Shown here one piece after another: positions 17,104 through 25,783 of a DNA stretch of 64,000 bases (the first letter of the stretch is position 1; the number at the start of each line of letters is the position of its first letter). The position numbers and the translations under genes are program-made. The notes beneath the pieces are model-generated. The model was not told where the DNA came from. It saw only the letters and a program-made list of their open reading frames with translations, and searched no databases. Source of the DNA: Alloprevotella sp. Lung230 (lineage in GTDB: Bacteria > Bacteroidota > Bacteroidia > Bacteroidales > Bacteroidaceae); assembly GCF_014385435.1 (NCBI RefSeq), contig NZ_JACSUD010000012.1, positions 21,482-85,481 on the forward strand, in the 5' to 3' direction.

Positions 17104-18270
17104 ATGCGACATTATCTCCTTTTCCTCTGTCTTGGCAGCGCGCTGGCAACGCAGGCTCAAACCGCCAACGTGGGCGTGAACACCCGAACGCCTGAAGTCA
17201 CGCTCGACGTGCTGCCCGCCAAACCTACCGGCAACACCAACGAAGGCATACGCGCACCGCAACTCACCAAGACGCGCATTGCTGCCATCGCCCAGCCCAA
17301 GGAGGGGACGTTCGTTTACGCCAAGGCCGAGAGTGGTTCGACCTTCTCCACCTATACGGGCAGCAACGCTGCTGTGCGCGACATTAACGAGAAGGGCTAC
17401 TATTTTTTCAACGGAACAAGGTGGGTGAAGACCAATGATGAGTGGGAATATGATGGCGACAAACTGCGCGTACGCACTTATTCCAATATGAACGCCCCAC
17501 GCACCGACCTGCGAAACGTGTTCATCACCGATGATGGGAAAATGGGGGTTGGTACACGCAACCCTGACCAAGCGCTGGAGGTGAACGGCAATGTCTTTGT
17601 GGGTAGCGTCCGCCGCAGTTCACAAACCAACTTTCCGCATCGCGGAAACTTTCTTTCTTTTGAAGGGACGGAAAACTACCGCTACGAGTGGAATACCCCT
17701 ACTTTCAGTAACTCCGACATCTTTGCTTTCTATCGTTGGGATACAGCGGTAAATAGAGGTGACCTTCGCCTGTTGCTGGGTGATGATGGCGATGGGTCGG
17801 AAGCGCTCTCCATCGGTAAGATGATGGGGCTTTACCATCTTAGCCATTGGAACACCGTCAATCACGCCACGGCTTTTCACGAAATTTTCCGCTTGCAGAC
17901 CAACGGTATTGCGCAGAAGCCGGGCGGAGGTACATGGTCCTCCCTTTCCGATGCTCGAACGAAAGAGAAGGTTTCGACTTACACCCAAGGGCTCTCCACG
18001 TTGATGAAGGTGCGCCCCGTCAACTATCAATATCGCGAAGGCTTTGGTGCCAGAGGGCGATATGTCGGCGTGCTGGCGCAGGAGCTGGAGCAGGTAGACA
18101 GCACGATGGTCATCAACACCGACGAGTCGCGCTTAGGGGTGGATCATATTAAATATGTCGACCCATCCAATTTCACCTATATGCTCATCAACGCTGTCAA
18201 GGAACTCAAAGCCGAAAACGAACAGCTGCGCCAACGTCTCGAAGCCCTCGAACGCAAAGTGGGGCAATAG
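17104..18270 (+). CDS. Exported protein with C-terminal S74 autoprocessing chaperone domain
   Basis: The 388 residues begin with a signal peptide (MRHYLLFLCLGSALATQAQ). An N-terminal part follows that is common in Bacteroidetes surface proteins (VGVNTRTPEVTLDVLPAKP). There is a second 'VGTRNPDQALEVNGNVFVG' motif near 150 and a beta-rich middle. The last ~105 residues are a Peptidase_S74 intramolecular chaperone: WSSLSDARTKEKV (cleavage at the Ser-Asp, with the nearby Lys), LMKVRPVNYQYR, YVGVLAQELEQV and a final coiled coil (LKAENEQLRQRLEALERKV). In phage tail spikes this domain trimerises and then cuts itself off. Here there is no phage gene nearby, so a trimeric surface fibre is the likely product. 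The start at 17104 begins the signal peptide. Confidence 0.8.
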   Translation: MRHYLLFLCLGSALATQAQTANVGVNTRTPEVTLDVLPAKPTGNTNEGIRAPQLTKTRIAAIAQPKEGTFVYAKAESGSTFSTYTGSNAAVRDINEKGYYFFNGTRWVKTNDEWEYDGDKLRVRTYSNMNAPRTDLRNVFITDDGKMGVGTRNPDQALEVNGNVFVGSVRRSSQTNFPHRGNFLSFEGTENYRYEWNTPTFSNSDIFAFYRWDTAVNRGDLRLLLGDDGDGSEALSIGKMMGLYHLSHWNTVNHATAFHEIFRLQTNGIAQKPGGGTWSSLSDARTKEKVSTYTQGLSTLMKVRPVNYQYREGFGARGRYVGVLAQELEQVDSTMVINTDESRLGVDHIKYVDPSNFTYMLINAVKELKAENEQLRQRLEALERKVGQ

Positions 18271-18292
18271 GGTGGGAGAAATCGCTTGAAGC

Positions 18293-18360
18293 CACACCAC
18301 AACAGATGGGCCCGAAAACCAGCCGAGGTGCTGGTTTTCGGGCCCATCTGTTGTGGTGTG
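18293..18360. terminator. 30-bp perfect hairpin between converging genes
   Basis: 18293-18322 is the exact reverse complement of 18331-18360, with an 8-nt loop (ccgaggtg). Neither side has a T run longer than three. It probably stops transcription of both flanking genes but is far longer than an ordinary terminator. Confidence 0.6.
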
Positions 18361-18382
18361 ATTTCGGAAGCGTGGTGCAAGG

Positions 18383-21300
18383 CTACTCGTCGTACTCATC
18401 GTAGGTCTGAGTGCTTGCAGGAGTGTCGGTGTCCGTAGAGGTCTGCGGTGTGCCGGAGGAATGACCTGCGGGTTGCGTCACCTCGTCTTCGTAGATTTGC
18501 TTCGGATGATCGTCCGTGGGCGGCTCGTATTCGAGCGGCAGATCGGGATTGATGCGGAGCGGTGCGAAATGCTTGTCGAAGAACTTGCGATAGTCGTCGA
18601 AGGAGTAGAGCGTGCCGAGCAGGCGGAGGTTGGTCTCGCTGATGAGTTCGATGCGGGCACGGCGCAACAAATGGGTCAATGCCGGGTCGCGGAAGAGGCG
18701 TTGGGCGTAGTAGTGGACATCATCGTAGGAGGTGAAGCCCGAAACGCGGAACTGCGTGAGCGTGCTGTTGCGCTCCTTGCCGATGTCGAACCCGCGGGTG
18801 ACGAAAGCCGAGAAGTTGAAGCGCGCCAAGGCGTAGAGGAGACTGTCGTCGCTGAGGCTGTCGGTGGGGTAGGCGATGAGGAAAATGAAGGGGGCGTCTT
18901 TGGCCTCCGAGAGTTGACGGTCTTCCCCGGCAGCGGCTGTGGCTGCGCTGTTTTCGCTGAGCCGTCGCGACCAAAGTCCGCCCAAGTCGAAGGACGTCGG
19001 GCTGAGGTTGCGTCCCATCTCGATGCCGCGCACAATCATGGCTGCCATTTCGGCCACATCGCTCTTGGGATGCTCTGTGGCAAGGGTGCGGAGTTCGGCA
19101 GCGATGGTGTCGCGCGGTGCCGTGCCCAAGCGGGAGAGAGCGTGCACCAAGATGAACTTCGGGCGGTTGGCGCCGTGAGGATAAGTGGCGGTGGATCGGG
19201 CAAAGTTGGCAGCCACAGTGGCAGCGTCCCCGAGGCGATAGGCGTTGTAGGTGGAGGCGTAGAGCGAGTCTTCCAGTTCGCGGGCATAGCGACTGTTGCG
19301 GTCGAAGTCCGGGTCGTTGACCACCGGTGTGAGGGCGTAGTCGGGATAGTGGGTGGCAAGCGTCTGCCGGTAGCGGTCGGCCGCGGCAGTGTCGCCCTTG
19401 CGCTTGGCCAAGAGGAAGAGGTGATAGTAAGCCTCGTTGAGCCGCTCAAAGTCGGGATAATTGCGGATGAGGCGGTCGAACGTGCTTTCGGCCAGCGCAT
19501 AGTCGCCCAGTTTGTCCTTCTCGATGATGCCGGCTTCGATGAGCGCATCGCGGATGAGCTGATGCGCCTTCTTTTGTTGCTCGGCCGTGAAGGGCACTTT
19601 AGCCAAATAGAACTCGCGTTGGAGCGGGTCGGCCGCCGGTCCTGTCGGAGTTGTGGCTTCGGCCGGTTTGTCGGAAGCGGGCTTTTCGGTGTCTTCGGCC
19701 AAACGGCGGTCGATTTCTTCGGGACTCAGCCCTTGGGCCGACAAACTGTCGCGTCGGGCTTTCTGTGGGGCCGAAATCGGGGCCTCTTCCTTCGTCTCAG
19801 TCGGGGTGCTTGAAGCCAAAAGGCTGCGGTTGGCACGCCGCCAGTCGTCTTCATTCTTGCGCCGCCCCCATTGTCGGGCAAAGGACTGTTTGCCCTGCTG
19901 CACGAGTTGCGGATTGTAGAAGTACCACGACTTGTCGTTGTTGCCGGCAAGGGGCGGTTGCGGCATCTCATTGCCGCGTGGGTGCCGGTCGAAATCGTTG
20001 TCGCCATTGTCGTTGTTGTCCTCTTGTGCCTGTCGCAGACTGTCGGCCCTGTTGCGGCGCGCCTCTTCCTGCTGCTTCTTGTAGAGGGCGATGGCGCGGT
20101 CGATCACGGCATTGCGATCGGCCTCCGGCATTTGAGCGAGGGCAAGCAGGGAGTCTTGTTCGAACACGACGCTCGTGTAAGGCACAAGTTCGTCGAGCAC
20201 CTTCGAGCGGCGTGTGAGTTCGGCATAGTCCGCGCGCTTGCGGTCGAGCAGACCGATGGCTTCTGTGTAGCAAGGTTGCGCCTTGTCGAAGCGCTGACGC
20301 TCCCAGTAGAGACCACCCAGGCGCAGGAGCAACAGCCCTTTTTCGGGAGTGGCTTGGGTGGATTTGGCGCGCCCCGTTTCGTAGGCTGTGATGGCGGCAG
20401 TGGTGTCGCTCAGGGCAAGGTTGATGTTGCCGATGGCGTAGTAAAGTTGGTCGAGGTAGTCCTTGTTACTGCTGTTGCGCGTCATCTTTTGGAGGCGCGT
20501 AATCATTCGTTTCGCGCTTTGAGGGGTGGTGAGGGCTTCCGTTTGGAGGATGCGCGCATGGAGCATCATGGTGTAGTCGGGGCTGCGGTTGATGCACTGC
20601 TGAAGGGCGGCATAGGCTTCGGCTTTGCGGTCGAGCGCCATGTAGACCTGCCCGAGCAAATAGGAAAGGCGGGCGCGGTGGTGACTGCCGGAAGCACTGC
20701 GGGCAGCGCGCTGCAAGTAGGGCACCGCCTCGTTCAGCCGCTCCTGGCGGATGAGAAAATCGGCCATCGTGAGGTCGCGTTCCCGACCGAGACGGCGCGA
20801 GAGTTTCGGAGTGCTCGCTTGGTCGAGGCGTTGGAGGGCATCTTCGGCATCGTAATACCATTCGAGTTCGGCATAACAACGTGCCAACCAGATGCGCGCT
20901 TCGGCCACCACCATGGGCTCGGCGGCGTAGAAGCGCGTGATGTAGGCAAAGGTCGAAGCCGCGGCCACAAACTCGCCCTGCTGAAACTGCGCACGTCCCA
21001 TCAGCAACCACGCATTTTTGAGGAAAGGATTGAACTCCTTGCGAGAGAGATAGGCTCTCTCGCGTTCCGTCTTGCTGTGGTTGAGGTTGGTCTTCGGTTT
21101 GGCCTTGATGCTGTGGAGTTGGATGGCTTTTTCGCACTTGGTGATGGCCAGGTCGAAGTCGTTTCGCCCGAGGGAACGCATCTTTTCATAGCCCACGCCA
21201 AACACCGGCAGGCGTTCCGTGTAGTCCTCGCGCAGGCCGCTGCGTTGCGCCTCCTCGCCCTTCTCGTAGGCTTGTGTGGCGTTGTAGTACACGTTGTAGC

Positions 21301-21412
21301 GGGTGACAAAAGCCTGCCACCTGCGAGAGGCTGCGGTGTTCTCCTTGGGCGAACAAGCCGTGAGCAGCCCTACGATGAGGATGAAAAAGAGAAAAACGTG
21401 TTTGATAAGCAA
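18383..21412 (-). CDS. porW: PorW/SprE-like TPR lipoprotein of the type IX secretion system
   Basis: A 1009-residue protein starting MLIKHVFLFFILIVGLLTAC: a lipobox with the acylated Cys at 20, so anchored to a membrane. The SprE/PorW opening RRWQAFVTRYNVYYNATQAYEKG is at about 30-52. Tetratricopeptide-like helices run about 120-420, a charged low-complexity stretch (NRADSLRQAQEDNNDNGDND) near 460, further TPR-like helices about 610-800, and an acidic Thr/Ser-rich tail. PorW/SprE is required for T9SS function in Porphyromonas and Flavobacterium, where it connects to the PorK/PorN ring region. It is last in a five-gene leftward operon, 33 nt after the ABC permease. Confidence 0.82.
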   Translation of the reverse strand: MLIKHVFLFFILIVGLLTACSPKENTAASRRWQAFVTRYNVYYNATQAYEKGEEAQRSGLREDYTERLPVFGVGYEKMRSLGRNDFDLAITKCEKAIQLHSIKAKPKTNLNHSKTERERAYLSRKEFNPFLKNAWLLMGRAQFQQGEFVAAASTFAYITRFYAAEPMVVAEARIWLARCYAELEWYYDAEDALQRLDQASTPKLSRRLGRERDLTMADFLIRQERLNEAVPYLQRAARSASGSHHRARLSYLLGQVYMALDRKAEAYAALQQCINRSPDYTMMLHARILQTEALTTPQSAKRMITRLQKMTRNSSNKDYLDQLYYAIGNINLALSDTTAAITAYETGRAKSTQATPEKGLLLLRLGGLYWERQRFDKAQPCYTEAIGLLDRKRADYAELTRRSKVLDELVPYTSVVFEQDSLLALAQMPEADRNAVIDRAIALYKKQQEEARRNRADSLRQAQEDNNDNGDNDFDRHPRGNEMPQPPLAGNNDKSWYFYNPQLVQQGKQSFARQWGRRKNEDDWRRANRSLLASSTPTETKEEAPISAPQKARRDSLSAQGLSPEEIDRRLAEDTEKPASDKPAEATTPTGPAADPLQREFYLAKVPFTAEQQKKAHQLIRDALIEAGIIEKDKLGDYALAESTFDRLIRNYPDFERLNEAYYHLFLLAKRKGDTAAADRYRQTLATHYPDYALTPVVNDPDFDRNSRYARELEDSLYASTYNAYRLGDAATVAANFARSTATYPHGANRPKFILVHALSRLGTAPRDTIAAELRTLATEHPKSDVAEMAAMIVRGIEMGRNLSPTSFDLGGLWSRRLSENSAATAAAGEDRQLSEAKDAPFIFLIAYPTDSLSDDSLLYALARFNFSAFVTRGFDIGKERNSTLTQFRVSGFTSYDDVHYYAQRLFRDPALTHLLRRARIELISETNLRLLGTLYSFDDYRKFFDKHFAPLRINPDLPLEYEPPTDDHPKQIYEDEVTQPAGHSSGTPQTSTDTDTPASTQTYDEYDE

Positions 21413-21445
21413 TGGAAACGGGGAGAGATAAGGTGTGCAACTCCC

Positions 21446-22261
21446 TTATCGAAAATAACGCGCCACGAGGCGTTTTATTGTTCCGGCAGCGAAGTAGACC
21501 ATCACGCTTACCACGATGATGGCCGCTCCCGAGGGCACGTTGAGTAGATAGGAGAGCGTCAGTCCGCCCACGCAGTCGGCCAGCCCGATGCCCATCGACA
21601 AGAGGGCGGTGCGGCGAAAGGTATGCACGAACAGCGCGGCGGTGAGTTGCGGGATGGAGAGGAGCGAAATGACCATCACGATGCCCACCATGCGCAGGCA
21701 GCCCACGATGGTCAGGGCGGTCAGGGCGGTGAGCAGGCGTTCGAGGGTGCGCACGGGCAGCCCTTGCGTGAAGGCAAAGTCGCGGTCGTAGGCCACAGCC
21801 ACGATGCTGCGCTCCAAGAGCAAGAAAAAGAGCAACGTTGTCAGTGTCAAAATGCCCATCCCCACGAGGTCGGCGTGGGCGATGCTGAGAATATCGCCGA
21901 AAAGATAGGCCGGAAGGTCGGTCATAAAACCGGGAGCGAGATAAGCAAAAAGAATGCCGATGCTCATGCCCAGCGTCCAAATCATCGCCACCGCACTGTC
22001 CTCACGCACCGTGCGCCGACGGCTCAGCCAGTCGATGCCCAGTCCGCTCCCCAAGGCAAACAGCGTGGCGCCCAACAATGGCGAAAAACCGAAGAAGGCT
22101 CCGATGCCCACACCGCCGAGCGAAGCGTGCGCCATACCGCCGCCGGCAATGACCAGCCGCCGCGTCACAACGTACGTGCCCACAAGACCGCAAAGGATGC
22201 TTGTGAGCACTGCCCCCAAAAGGGCGTTCTGAAAAAAAGCGTAAGTGAAAATAGAAGGCAT
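21446..22261 (-). CDS. ABC-3 family metal transporter permease (ZnuB/MntB-like)
   Basis: The 271-residue polytopic inner-membrane protein has about eight hydrophobic segments and the family signatures GTYVVTRRLVIAGGGMAHASLGG near 30-52 and MVISLLSIPQLTAAL near 190. ABC-3 permeases carry Zn, Mn or Fe. Neither the ATPase nor the solute-binding protein is adjacent, so partners must be encoded elsewhere. ATG at 22261 was chosen over a TTG three codons earlier. It is in the dedA-aroA-porW operon, 37 nt after the small CCG-motif gene. Confidence 0.88.
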   Translation of the reverse strand: MPSIFTYAFFQNALLGAVLTSILCGLVGTYVVTRRLVIAGGGMAHASLGGVGIGAFFGFSPLLGATLFALGSGLGIDWLSRRRTVREDSAVAMIWTLGMSIGILFAYLAPGFMTDLPAYLFGDILSIAHADLVGMGILTLTTLLFFLLLERSIVAVAYDRDFAFTQGLPVRTLERLLTALTALTIVGCLRMVGIVMVISLLSIPQLTAALFVHTFRRTALLSMGIGLADCVGGLTLSYLLNVPSGAAIIVVSVMVYFAAGTIKRLVARYFR

Positions 22262-22298
22262 ATTTGACAAGTGCTGTGTGTAAAGAGGACGACAATTC

Positions 22299-22730
22299 TT
22301 ATTCGGCGGGGTGCGTGCGGCGTTCGCCCACGAGCAGGATGACGTCGTCTTTCAGTTCGTCGGGGAGTGCCACGCCCCGCAGTTGGAGCGAACGCACCCA
22401 TCCGGCCACCTCTTCCGAGCGCAACGTGGTGAGCACGTCGGTAAATTCTTCGATGGCGGCAGCGTCATAGCCCGAGGAGGGGTGGCCGCGAAATCGGTCC
22501 AACTCCTCGTCTTCGTAGTATTCGATGCCTTTGCTCACCGCCGCCAGAAGACTGTCTTTTTCGCACGTTTCGTGCTGACCGCAGCAACCGATGGCTGCTC
22601 CTTGGCGCACTTCGGGCATTTGGTCGATGATTCCGGCACGCACCTGTCGGCCGTACCACCATTGGCGCACCAGTCCGGCCACGGCAGCCACAACGCCCAG
22701 CGCGATGAGAAGGAGAAGGAGCGGAAGCAT
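22299..22730 (-). CDS. Conserved small membrane-anchored protein with CCGxHxxCE motif
   Basis: The 143 residues contain one N-terminal membrane helix (MLPLLLLLIALGVVAAVAGL), a short basic stretch, then GCCGQHETCEKD at about 48-59, a Cys/His cluster that could bind a metal, and an acidic helical C-terminus (EEFTDVLTTLRSEEVAGWVRS). I do not recognise a characterised family; related proteins in Bacteroidales are sometimes labelled phospholipase, which I cannot support from any catalytic motif. Position between aroA and a metal permease makes a metal-handling role conceivable only. Confidence 0.7.
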   Translation of the reverse strand: MLPLLLLLIALGVVAAVAGLVRQWWYGRQVRAGIIDQMPEVRQGAAIGCCGQHETCEKDSLLAAVSKGIEYYEDEELDRFRGHPSSGYDAAAIEEFTDVLTTLRSEEVAGWVRSLQLRGVALPDELKDDVILLVGERRTHPAE

Positions 22731-22769
22731 AAAAACGAAAGAGGATAAAAAACGAAGAACGTGGAGAAG

Positions 22770-24002
22770 TTATGGGTGACCGAAATGAGCGAGGTCGTCC
22801 CAGAAAGAGGGATAGGACTTCGACACCACCTCGGGATGTTGGATGTCCACCTCACGGCAGCAATAGGCCGTGGGGGCAAAAGCCATTGCCATGCGGTGGT
22901 CGCTGTAAGTAGCGACACTCACCCTCGCATCGGCCAAGTCCGCAGCCTGGGGCGTGGGCGTAAAGGCCAGTTCGCCCGGCGCTGGTTCGGAGAGCGTGAT
23001 GCCATATTTGGCCAGCTCGGCCGTGAGGGCGGCAATGCGGTCGGTCTCTTTGATTTTCAGGGTGTGCAACCCTTTGAAGTGGAAGGCGCGTCGCAGCATG
23101 GCGCACGTCACCACGAGAGTTTGTGCCAAGTCGGGACAGTCGCCCAAATCGGCGTGGAGCGCTCCCTCGGTCGATGGGGTGCGGCGCAGCCAAATTCCGT
23201 CGGGCGCCGGCGTGGTGGCGACGCCCAAAGGGGCAAACAGCCGTGCGCAAACGCTGTCGCCCTGGGCGCTGTCGAGCGAAAGGTGGCGCAGGAAAAGTTG
23301 TGCATCGGCATCGGGCGAGAGGGCGAGCAGTTCGTACCAGTAGGAGGCAGCGCTCCAGTCGGGCTCGATGGAGTAGTTGGTGGGCGGATGGTAGTCGGTC
23401 GAGGGCACAACGATGGTGTTCGTGTCAGTCTCCCATCGGCTTTCCACGCCAAACTCTCGCATCAGCCGCAGCGTCATGCGCAGATAGGGCAGCGAGGTGG
23501 GCACTCCCTTCAAGCGCAACTGCAATCCGCGTTCGAGGGTGGGAGCAATCATCAATAGGGCAGAGACGTATTGCGAACTCCAGTGGGCCGGCACTTCCAA
23601 CTCTCCACCGGCTAAGCACTTTCCCACGATGCGCAGCGGTGGATAGCCTTCCTGTCCGAGGCATTCGATGTCGGCGCCCAAACTCCGCAACGCATCCACC
23701 AGTATCCCGATGGGACGTTGCTGCATGCGCTCCGTACCGGTGAGCACGTGAGTTTCTCCCACTCTTGTGGCATAAAAAGCGGTGAGAAAGCGCATCGCCG
23801 TGCCGGCTGCACCGATATCGACCACTTCGGGATGGGCACTCAAGGCGTCCACCACAGCGCGGGTGTCGTCGCAGTCCGAGAGGTGGTGCAGCCGTCCCGG
23901 TCGGGCCGACAGGGCATTGAGCACCAGCGCGCGCGCCGACAGACTTTTGCTGGGAGGGAGCGTCACCACGCCATTTAAGGAAGAGGGGAGCGAAACGAGC
24001 AT
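22770..24002 (-). CDS. aroA: 3-phosphoshikimate 1-carboxyvinyltransferase (EPSP synthase)
   Basis: The sixth step of the shikimate pathway, joining PEP to shikimate-3-phosphate. The protein has 410 residues, slightly short for the family (about 420-430). Motifs: PPSKSLSARALVLNAL (SKS of the substrate loop, about 17-32), DIGAAGTAMRFLTAF (family LgnaGTamR pattern), and ETDRIAAL with SDHRMAMAF at the C-terminus. Located second in the leftward operon, 44 nt after dedA and 39 nt before the CCG-motif gene. Confidence 0.95.
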   Translation of the reverse strand: MLVSLPSSLNGVVTLPPSKSLSARALVLNALSARPGRLHHLSDCDDTRAVVDALSAHPEVVDIGAAGTAMRFLTAFYATRVGETHVLTGTERMQQRPIGILVDALRSLGADIECLGQEGYPPLRIVGKCLAGGELEVPAHWSSQYVSALLMIAPTLERGLQLRLKGVPTSLPYLRMTLRLMREFGVESRWETDTNTIVVPSTDYHPPTNYSIEPDWSAASYWYELLALSPDADAQLFLRHLSLDSAQGDSVCARLFAPLGVATTPAPDGIWLRRTPSTEGALHADLGDCPDLAQTLVVTCAMLRRAFHFKGLHTLKIKETDRIAALTAELAKYGITLSEPAPGELAFTPTPQAADLADARVSVATYSDHRMAMAFAPTAYCCREVDIQHPEVVSKSYPSFWDDLAHFGHP

Positions 24003-24046
24003 AGGACAATCTGTGTTTTAGAAAAGCAGAAGAGGGACGATGCCAA

Positions 24047-24700
24047 TCAAGACTGCACGTTCGACTTCTTTTTTTGCTTCGCACGCATCACCATAATCAC
24101 CACAAACACGACCACAGAGGTCGCCAGCCCAGAGCCGATGAGGTGACTGTATTTCTCGGCGGTGCTCACCACTTGCTCGCGAGTGGTCAGTCCCGGCACG
24201 CGAGAGAGGGCAAACCCGATGGTGGCCAACACGCAGTTCCACGCTCCGGCACCTAAAGTGGTGTAGAGCAGAAATTTGCCCAGGTGCATGCGAGCCAATC
24301 CGGCCGGAATACTGATGAGCTGTCGCACCGCAGGAATGAGGCGTCCCACGAGGGTGGAGGTCACCCCATGGCGGTTGAAATAGGCCTCGGCATTCGCCAC
24401 CTTCTCCGCATCGAGCAGCAGGAGATGTCCCCATCGGCTGTCGGCCAAGCGATAGATGAGCGGACGTCCCAGCCAGCGTGCGAGATAGTAATTGACCAGC
24501 GCACCGATGTCGGCACCGAGGGTAGCAAAGACCACCACGAGCACAATGTTGAGCTGCCCGTCGCCGGTCGAGGCCAACCACGCTGCCGGCGGCACCACCA
24601 CTTCCGAAGGAAAGGGTATGAACGAACTTTCAATGGCCATGAAGAGCGTGATGACCCAATAACTGAGATGATTGAGCACCCACGAGATGATGACTTCCAT
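24047..24700 (-). CDS. DedA family inner membrane protein
   Basis: The 217 residues have four or more hydrophobic segments. Family motifs include IESSFIPFPSEVVVPPAAW near 23-41 (the E-x-x-x-P-x-P-x-E signature), FATLGADIGALVNYYLARWLGR and GRLIPAVRQLISIPAGLARM. DedA/SNARE-associated proteins translocate or maintain polyprenyl-phosphate and phospholipid balance. First gene of the operon running to porW, with its own promoter 38 nt upstream. Confidence 0.92.
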   Translation of the reverse strand: MEVIISWVLNHLSYWVITLFMAIESSFIPFPSEVVVPPAAWLASTGDGQLNIVLVVVFATLGADIGALVNYYLARWLGRPLIYRLADSRWGHLLLLDAEKVANAEAYFNRHGVTSTLVGRLIPAVRQLISIPAGLARMHLGKFLLYTTLGAGAWNCVLATIGFALSRVPGLTTREQVVSTAEKYSHLIGSGLATSVVVFVVIMVMRAKQKKKSNVQS

Positions 24701-24737
24701 AACGAAACAATAAGTTTTTGGTGACTTTTAGTTTGTG

Positions 24738-24769
24738 CAAAGGTACGAAAAAGAATGCGCTTTGCCAAA
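24738..24769 (-). promoter_or_regulatory. Promoter of the dedA-aroA-porW operon
   Basis: Minus strand TTTG (24766-24769), 20-nt spacer, TACCTTTG (24738-24745). Full consensus. Confidence 0.7.
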
Positions 24770-24872
24770 TTGCCCTCAAAATTTGCCACACCCCCTCCTC
24801 ATCGCCTTTCGTCTTGTTTTTCTCTTCTTTCTCCCTCGGTTTGATGTGTGATTGTAAAAAACAGCCCTATCC

Positions 24873-24903
24873 TTTGTGGATAAGAATGGAATGTGTGATT
24901 TTG
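24873..24903 (+). promoter_or_regulatory. Promoter of candidate small RNA unit 4
   Basis: TTTG (24873-24876), 19-nt spacer, TGATTTTG (24896-24903), one base off TAnnTTTG. No gene follows. Confidence 0.45.
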
Positions 24904-24908
24904 CAGCG

Positions 24909-24990
24909 TGGGAGTGTAATGATAACCATTGAGAGCCGGGGAATACCCTGCGCGCCCTGAGACCATAGTGCAGCTGTGGTCTCTTGTATT
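24909..24990 (+). ncRNA. Candidate small RNA, unit 4
   Basis: Behind the 24873-24903 promoter comes CGTGGGAGTGTAATGATAAC (24907-24926) then CATTGAGAGCCGGGG. A hairpin gagacca/tggtctc follows (24959-24983) and the unit ends TTGTATTTT. The core is shared with units 2 and 3 on the other side of the window. No ribosome site or conserved frame is visible. Expected transcript about 80 nt. Confidence 0.4.
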
Positions 24991-25039
24991 TTATGACCTT
25001 CCTCCATAATCTCTCTCGCACACACCCGCCTCGAAGGGG

Positions 25040-25180
25040 GGCATTTGATTAGCCGTAGGCGAGGAGGACGAAGGACGACGAACCTACGGACGGCCCAACG
25101 CCGAAGAGAGCCTCCCCGGAGGGGGCGAATATCAGAATCGACAGCGTTGCTGATATTCGCCCACCAACGACAACAACTGA
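25040..25180. repeat. Intergenic repeat block b2
   Basis: Copy of the cgacgaacctacgga / caacgccgaag block (reverse complement of b1 at 16230 and b3 at 35710), followed by a gcgaatatcag / ctgatattcgc hairpin (11-bp arms, 25125-25160). Joined directly to element copy 3. Confidence 0.7.
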
Positions 25181-25184
25181 AAAA

Positions 25185-25612
25185 ACTCAGAGATAGGAAA
25201 ATCTACCTCAGAGGTAGAAAAAACTATCTCTGAGGTAGGAGAAACGGTATAGGAGAAAAAACGAAGGAGGAGGGAAGTTTTCGTTTTTTTTGATGATGGG
25301 GCAGTCTTTTGATGGCGGCTCGCCCCCTGCCGAATTCTTTCTGCCCGCGGTCGTCGTTTCTCCCATATCATTTCCCGCGTGCACGCATTCGTTTTCTCGC
25401 GCGCACGCGCGTATATACATTAAATGTCGTGTTTTTTGCCTTCACTGCCTTCACCGCGATGTCGAAAGAAGAGGCGAAAAGGGCTTGGGGTGAAGGCAAA
25501 AAACGCATTTTGCCTTCACTCAAAACCATCTGAAACACTGTGTCTTACGGCCGGAGGTGAAGGAGTGAAGGCAAATGTTGCACACTATTGTAGAGTATAC
25601 GCGCGCGAGGAG
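25185..25612. repeat. Dispersed inverted-arm element, copy 3
   Basis: Here the palindrome comes first (25203-25238, ctacctcagaggtag, a6, ctatctctgaggtag). The arms follow: 25398-25455 (cgcgcgcacgcgcgtata ... ttgccttcactgccttcacc) and 25554-25609 (ggtgaaggagtgaagg ... gtatacgcgcgcgagg). Inner gggtgaaggcaaa and ttgccttcac lie between. Orientation is opposite to copies 1, 2 and 4. The whole 24991-25684 region is non-coding. Confidence 0.8.
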
Positions 25613-25684
25613 AGGATGCTTACCGAGAAAGGGCGGGGACGAAAATAAATCAAGGGCAGACGGATTTCTTCAAAAAGAAATTCG

Positions 25685-25692
25685 TAATTTTG
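25685..25692 (+). promoter_or_regulatory. -7 box of the lysS operon
   Basis: TAATTTTG, 92 nt upstream of the start at 25784, just beyond element copy 3. Confidence 0.55.
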
Positions 25693-25783
25693 CCACAAAT
25701 ACCAAAATCATCACACCTTGCCCAAGCTGTCTCCCACAAGAGATGGCTCGGGTGGGGTGGTTCAACCTCAGACATTCACCCTT

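Noticed and set aside
24718..24960. 80-residue plus-strand frame before the lysS region
   Set aside because: It runs through the dedA promoter and the small-RNA-like unit and has no ribosome site or conserved feature.
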